From Acetobacteraceae bacterium (GTDB taxonomy: Bacteria; Pseudomonadota; Alphaproteobacteria; Acetobacterales; Acetobacteraceae), in assembly GCA_014377905.1 (NCBI GenBank), contig JACMOQ010000020.1:1-11681 (forward strand): DNA of 11,681 nt. Direction: 5' to 3'. The notes beneath the pieces were generated by a model, which ran no database searches, had not been told where the DNA came from, and was given only the letters and a program-made list of their open reading frames with translations. Each line of letters begins with the position of its first letter. The stretch's first letter is position 1. The translations under genes were made by a program, and so were the position numbers. This document shows, one piece after another, positions 6,093-11,681 of this stretch.

Positions 6093-7532
6093 TTACCGGA
6101 ACGGCGGCTCGTCAAAACTCCTCAGTTTGCGGGAATGCAGCCCGCCCAGATTGCCGCGCACCAGGTCGAGTGCGGCAATTCCAATCGCCAGATGCTCACC
6201 CACCGCCCGCTGGTAAAAGGCGCTGGCCGAGCCAGGCAGCTTGATTTCGCCATGCAGTGGCTTGTCCGACACGCAGAGCAAAGTGCCGTACGGCACCCGC
6301 AGGCGGAAACCCTGGGCGGCGATGGTGCCGCTTTCCATATCGACCGCGATGGCGCGCGACAAATTGATACGGCGGCGTTCCTGGGACCAGCGGAGCTCCC
6401 AGTTGCGGTCATCATATGAAACAACGGTGCCGGTGCGCAGGCGTTGCTTCAATGCATCGCCCCGTTCGCCGGTCACCAGGGCTGCGGCTTCCTGCAAGGC
6501 CAGTTGCACTTCGGCCAGCGCCGGAACTGGCACTTCCGGCGGCAGCAGGTCGTCAAGGATCTTGTCGCGGCGCAGATAGCCATGCGCCAGCACATAATCG
6601 CCGATTGCCTGTTGCTGGCGTAAGCCCCCGCAATGGCCGATCATCAGCCAGCAATGTGGGCGTAGCACGGCAAGATGGTCGGTGATGTTCTTGGCGTTGG
6701 ACGGCCCGACGCCAATATTGACGATGGTAATCCCGCCCTGCCCGTCTGCCCGCGCCAGGTGATAGGCTGGCATCTGGAAGCGCTGCCAGGGGGCTGCGGC
6801 CACCAGTACCGCCGCATCCGGGGTATCTCGGCGAATTTCGACTCCGCCCGGCGCGATCAGGCGGTCATAGGGCGAACCAGGATCGGCGAGTTGGTCGAGC
6901 CCCCAGCGCACGAACTGATCGACATAGCGTTGATAATTGGTCAGCAGAATCCACGGCTGGATGTCGCGCCAGGATGTGCCGGTGTAATGCACCAGTCGGC
7001 GCAGGGAAAAATCGACGCGCACAGCATCGAACAGGCCAAGCGGCATCGGCTCGCCGGCGGCGGCATGCCATAGCCCGTCAGCGACTTCATCACCCACTGC
7101 CGATAGCAGCGGCGTGGGGAAATAGCGCGCCAGTTCGGCAGGGGAAACCTCGCCCACCGCCAGTTCATCGCCGCCATCGAGTACGTAGGGGTAGGGGATT
7201 TCCTGCGTGCTCAGCCGCACATTGAGCTGCGCGCCGAATTCAGCCACCAGCGGGCGCAGCTGGTCGAGCAGGTAGGGGCGGAAATGGTCAGGCTGGGTTA
7301 TCGTGACGGCGTAGTTGCCAGGCGTTTGCAAAATCGCCCAGGCACGCCAGGTCGGCGGCGTTGGACCGTCAGGGTGCCAGGACAGCAATAATTCGGGGTA
7401 GCGGAATGTTTGCCGTTCGGCGGCGCTCGGCGGGGGGCCACCGGCGACAAAGCGGGCAAGTGCCGCGCGTTGCGCCTGGATTGCTGCGTCATGCAAGCGG
7501 GCAAGCTGGTCGAGCGCCTGTTCGGGGGACAT
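6093..7532 (-). CDS. amn: AMP nucleosidase
   Basis: This 479-residue protein matches AMP nucleosidase (EC 3.2.2.4), which cleaves AMP to adenine and ribose 5-phosphate and adjusts adenylate pools; the E. coli enzyme is of similar length. The N-terminal portion (about 1-170) corresponds to the AMN-specific regulatory domain. The segment I-L-L-T-N-Y-Q-R-Y-V-D-Q-F (195-207) is typical of the family. The C-terminal half (about 265-460) is a purine nucleoside phosphorylase-like fold, with I-G-H-C-G-G-L-R (298-305), V-D-M-E-S (398-402, the ribose-binding Met-Glu pair) and C-V-S-D-K-P-L-H-G-E (420-429, with the likely catalytic Asp423). The ATG at 7532 lies 2 nt after the stop of the CitE-like gene, and its GGGGG ribosome site lies inside that gene's end, so translation is coupled. 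It is the last gene of the SDR-lyase-amn string. No unusual substitutions were seen. Confidence 0.93.
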   Translation of the reverse strand: MSPEQALDQLARLHDAAIQAQRAALARFVAGGPPPSAAERQTFRYPELLLSWHPDGPTPPTWRAWAILQTPGNYAVTITQPDHFRPYLLDQLRPLVAEFGAQLNVRLSTQEIPYPYVLDGGDELAVGEVSPAELARYFPTPLLSAVGDEVADGLWHAAAGEPMPLGLFDAVRVDFSLRRLVHYTGTSWRDIQPWILLTNYQRYVDQFVRWGLDQLADPGSPYDRLIAPGGVEIRRDTPDAAVLVAAAPWQRFQMPAYHLARADGQGGITIVNIGVGPSNAKNITDHLAVLRPHCWLMIGHCGGLRQQQAIGDYVLAHGYLRRDKILDDLLPPEVPVPALAEVQLALQEAAALVTGERGDALKQRLRTGTVVSYDDRNWELRWSQERRRINLSRAIAVDMESGTIAAQGFRLRVPYGTLLCVSDKPLHGEIKLPGSASAFYQRAVGEHLAIGIAALDLVRGNLGGLHSRKLRSFDEPPFR

Positions 7533-7534
7533 TG

Positions 7535-8452
7535 TCAGCCCCCGATACGGCTGGCGAGGTCAGCCATGACCCGCAGCCGCTCGGCAATGGCTGCGGCCCG
7601 CGCCAGCACCCGTTCGGCACGGCGCACCACCGGGACATCGATCATCCTGCCGTCGAGCGCCACCGCGCCAAGGCCCTTGGCGCGCGCTTGCGCATCAGTT
7701 GCGATGACTTTGCTGGCATAGGCGATCTCGGCCTCATTGGGCGCAAAGGCCGCGTTCAGCGCCGGCACCTGAATTGGATTAATGCAGGTGGCGCAATCGA
7801 AGCCAACCTGGCGGGACCGCCGCGCCATCGCGGTGAAGGCGTCCATGTCGCCAAAGCCCGCCAAGGTGCCGGTCAGACCCATCGGCATGACGCCGGCCGC
7901 CCGCGCGGCATGCAGCACCTGCGACTTGGCGACCGCGAGCGCTTCCTCGGTCGGTTCGGCGCCAATAGCACTGGCGAAATCCTCCGCCCCCAGGCTCAAT
8001 CCGACGCAGCGCGGAGACGCACGGGCGATGGCGCTGGCGTGTTCAAGCGCGGCCGGGTCCTCGACCAGGATCACAAACCAAATATGGCCGTGTGGCAGGC
8101 CGGCGATCGCCTCGCGTTCCGAAACCAGTTCATCGAGCAGCGCGATATGATCGGGCCCGCGCGCCTTGGTGATAATCAGCCCGTCAATGCCGGGGAACAC
8201 CGCCGCCGTGATATCCGGCACCGCGAGCGACAATGGCGCGTTGATCCGCACCAGCACATCGTTCGCCCCGCGCCGCAGTTTCCCCGCCGCCGCGACCAGC
8301 CCTGCCCGCGCCCGTGGCTTCTCATCGGGCGGAACGCTGTCTTCGAGATCGAGGATCAGCGCGTCCGCCCCGCGGGTATGGGCGCGATCGACGAAGCGAT
8401 CGACATGGGCAGGCACGAACAGCAATGACCGCCAGACCGGACGCGCCCGCAT
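7535..8452 (-). CDS. CitE/HpcH-type CoA ester lyase-like protein
   Basis: This 305-residue TIM-barrel protein belongs to the HpcH/HpaI aldolase / citrate lyase beta-subunit-like family, which makes or breaks C-C bonds (or hydrolyses thioesters) of acyl-CoA substrates with Mg2+. Visible motifs are R-S-L-L-F-V-P-A (8-15), L-D-L-E-D-S-V-P-P-D-E-K-P-x-A-R (34-49), V-R-I-N-A-P (68-73), Glu131 in L-V-E-D-P, L-G-A-E-D (154-158) and D-G-R-M-I-D-x-P (267-274). The family's C-I-H-P element reads C-I-N-P (223-226). There are no genes for citrate lyase alpha or gamma subunits, so a stand-alone malyl/citramalyl-CoA lyase-like activity is more likely; the substrate is unknown. ATG at 8452 is chosen. A GTG at 8458, overlapping the SDR stop by 4 nt, would add two residues. 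It sits between the SDR and amn in a tightly coupled string. Confidence 0.85.
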   Translation of the reverse strand: MRARPVWRSLLFVPAHVDRFVDRAHTRGADALILDLEDSVPPDEKPRARAGLVAAAGKLRRGANDVLVRINAPLSLAVPDITAAVFPGIDGLIITKARGPDHIALLDELVSEREAIAGLPHGHIWFVILVEDPAALEHASAIARASPRCVGLSLGAEDFASAIGAEPTEEALAVAKSQVLHAARAAGVMPMGLTGTLAGFGDMDAFTAMARRSRQVGFDCATCINPIQVPALNAAFAPNEAEIAYASKVIATDAQARAKGLGAVALDGRMIDVPVVRRAERVLARAAAIAERLRVMADLASRIGG

Positions 8453-8454
8453 GG

Positions 8455-9210
8455 TCACGACCGTATCAGGAAGCCGCCATCGCAGGGAATAGCCGCCCCG
8501 GTGACGAAATCGCTGCCTGAGCTTGCGAGAAACACCGCGATGCCGGCAAGGTCGGATGGGCGCCCCCAGCGGCCAGCCGGGGTCCGGGCCAACACGCTTT
8601 CGTTCAGCCCCGGCACCTGGGTGCGGGCGGCGGCAGTCAGTTCGGTATCAATCCAGCCCGGCAGGATCGAATTGGCCTGGATGTTGTCTTTGGCCCAGGC
8701 AGTCGCAATCACCCGCGTATATTGCACGATGGCGCCTTTCGACGCCGCGTAAGGGGCGGCGTGCGGCGCGCCCATCTGGCTCATCACGCTGCCGATATTG
8801 ATGATCTTGCCGCCACCTGCCTTGACCATTTCGGGGTAGGCGGCCTGGCAACACAGGAACGCGCTGGTCATGTTGGTGTTCATGACGCGGTGCCAGTCAT
8901 CTTCGGTATAGTCTTGCGGATTCTTGCGGATCGCCATGCCGGCATTGTTGACCAGGATATCGAGCCGTCCGTGCAGTGCCACGGTTTCGGCGATCAGGCG
9001 CGCGCAATCGGCTTTTTTGGTGACGTCGGTCACAATGAATGACGCCTTGCCGGGCAGTGTTGCCGCCGCCTTGAAGCCCTTATCCTGGTTGCGGCCTGCC
9101 AGCACGATCGTCGCACCCGCGTTGGCAAGACCGATCGCCATGCCCAGGCCAATCCCGCCATTGCCCCCCGTAACGATGGCAACTTTGCCGGTCAGATCGA
9201 ATGGATTCAT
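8455..9210 (-). CDS. SDR family oxidoreductase (gluconate 5-dehydrogenase-like group)
   Basis: This 251-residue classical short-chain dehydrogenase/reductase is complete. The glycine motif T-G-G-N-G-G-I-G is at 14-21, N-N-A-G at 88-91, structural Asn113, and catalytic Ser141, Tyr154 and Lys158 (in Y-A-A-S-K). Arg40 after the second strand suggests NADP(H) preference (inference). The opening M-N-P-F-D-L-T-G-K-V-A-I-V-T-G and the C-terminal C-D-G-G-F resemble the 2-deoxy-D-gluconate 3-dehydrogenase / gluconate 5-dehydrogenase subgroup, but SDR substrate calls from sequence are unreliable. ATG at 9210 has GGGAGA about 10 nt upstream. It begins the SDR-lyase-amn string; the next gene starts within a few bases of its stop. 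It differs clearly from the plus-strand SDR at 275, so they are not a recent duplication. Confidence 0.9.
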   Translation of the reverse strand: MNPFDLTGKVAIVTGGNGGIGLGMAIGLANAGATIVLAGRNQDKGFKAAATLPGKASFIVTDVTKKADCARLIAETVALHGRLDILVNNAGMAIRKNPQDYTEDDWHRVMNTNMTSAFLCCQAAYPEMVKAGGGKIINIGSVMSQMGAPHAAPYAASKGAIVQYTRVIATAWAKDNIQANSILPGWIDTELTAAARTQVPGLNESVLARTPAGRWGRPSDLAGIAVFLASSGSDFVTGAAIPCDGGFLIRS

Positions 9211-9245
9211 TGTTTCGGTCTCCCTTATGGTCCGCCCTCACCCCG

Positions 9246-9264
9246 GCTTTCCCAGGGGGAAAGC
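9246..9264. terminator. Perfect hairpin between peptide transporter operon and SDR-lyase-amn string
   Basis: GCTTTCCC (9246-9253) and GGGAAAGC (9257-9264) form a perfect 8-bp stem with a 3-nt loop, 13 nt past the stop of the DppF-like gene. Leftward sequence after it is G-rich (CGGGGTGAGG) with no T-run, so a textbook intrinsic terminator is not shown. It may act as a transcript-end stabiliser, a partial terminator, or be a dispersed palindromic repeat. Confidence 0.4.
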
Positions 9265-9276
9265 GCTGTTGCGTCC

Positions 9277-10241
<965 letters not shown>

Positions 10242-10245
<4 letters not shown>

Positions 10246-11195
10246 GCCGCCACCAGCGGAAAATGGCAGCGCACACCGTTGATCGGCAGCGGCTGCTCGG
10301 CACCGCAGCGATCGGCGTAAAACTTGCAGCGCGGCCCAAACAGGCAGCCAGTTGGCCGGTCATCGATGCCGGGCACGGTGCCGGGTATGGTTGGCAGCCG
10401 GGCGCGTCCGATGGCGCGTTCCGGCAACGCATCGAGCAATGCCGCAGTATAAGGATGGCGCGGGGCAGCGAATAGCGCCTCGGTGGTTTGTTGCTCAACC
10501 ATTTGGCCGGCATACATCACCTGCACAAACTGCGCGGTTTCGGCCACCACGCCCATGTCGTGGGTGATCAGCACCAGCGCCATGCCGTGCTGGGTCTGCA
10601 GGTCGATCAGCAGATCGAGGATCTGCTTTTGGATGGTGACATCGAGCGCCGTGGTCGGTTCATCGGCAATCAGCAAACGCGGATTGCAGGCGATTGCCAT
10701 CGCGATCATCACGCGCTGGTTCATTCCCCCCGACATCTGGTGCGGGAAGGCGCCGGCGCGGCGGCCGGCATCGGGGATGCCGACCTGATCGAGCAGTTCG
10801 ACCACCCGGTCCCGGATTTTGTTGTTGGGCACCATGCGGTGGGTGCGGAGCGATTCCGCGATTTGCCAGCCCACCGAATAGCACGGGTTGAGCGATGTCA
10901 TCGGCTCCTGGAAAATCATCGCCATGTCTTTGCCGACCAGCTTGCGACGATCGCGGGCCGACAAGGTCAGCAGATCGGTGCCATCAAAGCGCAGCACATC
11001 GGCGGTGACCTTGCCGGGCCAGGCGATCAGCCCCATCGCCGCCAGCATCGAAACGGATTTGCCCGACCCCGACTCGCCGACCACGCCAAGCACTTCGCCG
11101 GCATCGACGGTAAGATCAACGCCATCGACCGCACGGAAGCGGCCCCGCGCGGTGCCGAACTCCACCGCCAGATTGCGAATTTCCAGGAGTGCCAT
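10242..11195 (-). CDS. Peptide ABC transporter ATP-binding protein, DppD/OppD-like
   Basis: This 317-residue ATPase is the partner of the DppF-like protein. Walker A GESGSGKS is at 40-47, Q-loop Gln96 in I-F-Q-E-P-M-T-S-L-N-P, and the DppD-type signature M-S-G-G-M-N-Q-R at 154-161. Walker B Glu179 lies in L-L-I-A-D-E-P-T-T-A-L-D, and the switch is His212 in T-H-D. The C-terminal oligopeptide-transporter extension has H-P-Y-T (247-250), P-T-G-C-x5-C and cysteines 284, 290, 297 and 310. The second glycine in the signature and the Met after it (SGGM) are normal for this subfamily. Its start shares a base with the stop of the permease gene (TGATG at 11195) and its end overlaps the DppF-like gene, so all three are translationally coupled. 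Substrate specificity lies in the binding protein and permeases, whose genes are mostly outside the window. Confidence 0.92.
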
Positions 11196-11681
11196 CAGCG
11201 TTTCAACTTCGGATCGAGCGCATCGCGCAGCCCGTCGCCAAACAGGTTAAAGGCCAGCACTGTTACCAGAATGGCAATGCCCGGGAAGGCCAGCACCCAC
11301 CAGGCGCGCTGGTAATATTGCAAGGAACTCGACAGCATCGTGCCCCATTCCGGCGTCGGCGGCTGGGCGCCGAGGCCCAAGAAACCCAGCGCCGCCGCAT
11401 CGAGCACCGCGGTTGAAAACCCCAACGTTGCATGCACGATCAGTGGCGCCATGCAGTTGGGCAGCACGGTATCGAACATCAGCCGCGGCATCGATGCACC
11501 CATGGCGCGCGTTGCGCTCACGTAGTCGCGGTTCAGTTCAACCAGGGCGGACGCGCGCGCGAGGCGGACATAGCCCGGCAAAGTCACCACGGCCACCGCG
11601 ATCATCGCGTTGAACAGGCCCGGCCCGATGATCGCCACCACGACAATCGCCAGCAGCAGGCTGGGGAATACCAGGATCACA
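11195..11681 (-). CDS. Peptide ABC transporter permease, DppC/OppC-like, C-terminal part (runs off right edge)
   Basis: The visible 161-residue C-terminal portion belongs to a BPD_transp_1-type inner-membrane permease, normally about 280-300 residues, so the N-terminal 40 percent or so is outside the window. Hydrophobic segments occur at the visible start (V-F-P-S-L-L-L-A-I-V-V-V-A-I-I-G), next to it (F-N-A-M-I-A-V-A-V-V-T-L) and near the end (W-V-L-A-F-P-G-I-A-I-L-V-T-V-L-A-F). The cytoplasmic ATPase-coupling loop is clear: D-Y-V-S-A-T-R-A-M-G-A-S-x8-V-L-P, the EAA motif. The C-terminal G-D-G-L-R-D-A-L-D-P-K-L-K-R is diagnostic of DppC/OppC. The GTG at the visible edge is an internal valine, not the start. 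It would pair with a DppB-like permease, expected just to the right. Confidence 0.92.
   Translation of the reverse strand, partial: VILVFPSLLLAIVVVAIIGPGLFNAMIAVAVVTLPGYVRLARASALVELNRDYVSATRAMGASMPRLMFDTVLPNCMAPLIVHATLGFSTAVLDAAALGFLGLGAQPPTPEWGTMLSSSLQYYQRAWWVLAFPGIAILVTVLAFNLFGDGLRDALDPKLKR

Noticed and set aside
6089..6105. GCCGTT/AACGGC stem at the amn stop as a terminator
   Set aside because: It is only 6 bp, overlaps the stop codon and has no T-run after it in the direction of transcription.
5667..6419. Long plus-strand open frame crossing the ATPase, the intergenic gap and amn
   Set aside because: It overlaps two well-supported minus-strand genes in antisense. The stretch across 5900-6100 reads somewhat protein-like but has no start or ribosome site, and long antisense frames are common in GC-rich DNA.
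275..9210. The two SDR genes as a recent duplication
   Set aside because: They differ in length, cofactor-site residue (Asp33 versus Arg40), C-terminus and most of the sequence, so they are distant family members.
10488..11315. Long plus-strand frame opposite the DppD-like and permease genes, rich in His and Gln
   Set aside because: The His/Gln richness is the antisense shadow of ordinary codons; the minus-strand genes carry intact ABC motifs.

Overview
The window is GC-rich, densely packed bacterial DNA. Its gene types, the short codirectional gene strings on one strand, and the style of the small hypothetical protein at the left edge suggest an alphaproteobacterium, most likely of the Acetobacteraceae/Rhodospirillales. 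That placement is inference from protein style; no rRNA or other marker lies in the window. Almost everything is transcribed leftwards (minus strand). The one exception is a short-chain dehydrogenase/reductase (SDR) gene near the left end.

Layout from left to right. (1) 1-157: the N-terminal part of a small hypothetical protein running off the left edge (minus), with a consensus-like -35 box close to its start. (2) 275-973: an SDR oxidoreductase on the plus strand. (3) 1019-1456: a Nudix hydrolase (minus), convergent with the SDR. (4) 1497-1535: an AT-rich double hairpin. (5) 1545-5896: a four-gene, translationally coupled cluster for a Gld-type ABC system, read right to left as ATPase (GldA-like), ABC-2 permease (GldF-like), GldG-like auxiliary protein and DUF4340 protein. 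(6) 5897-6092: an intergenic region with a perfect 16-nt dyad upstream of the ATPase. (7) 6093-9210: a tightly packed trio read as SDR, then CitE/HpcH-type CoA-ester lyase-like protein, then AMP nucleosidase (amn). (8) 9211-9276: a short gap with a perfect 8-bp hairpin. (9) 9277-11681: the distal end of a Dpp/Opp-type peptide ABC transporter operon, read as permease (5' end outside the window), ATPase (DppD-like), ATPase (DppF-like).

How the genes may work together. The peptide transporter genes overlap by 1 and 4 nt and are one operon. The SDR-lyase-amn trio follows 66 nt downstream on the same strand and could be read through from it, giving an uptake-plus-metabolism transcription unit, but the hairpin between them could equally separate the two. 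The Gld-type cluster is self-contained and probably has its own promoter. Homologous ATPase/permease/GldG sets occur in many bacteria that do not glide, so the gliding names mark homology only.

No mobile element, CRISPR array, tRNA, rRNA or defence system was recognised. The most interesting parts are the Gld-type envelope cluster of unknown substrate, the unusual SDR-lyase-amn gene string, and three intergenic dyads whose genome-wide distribution could be tested.
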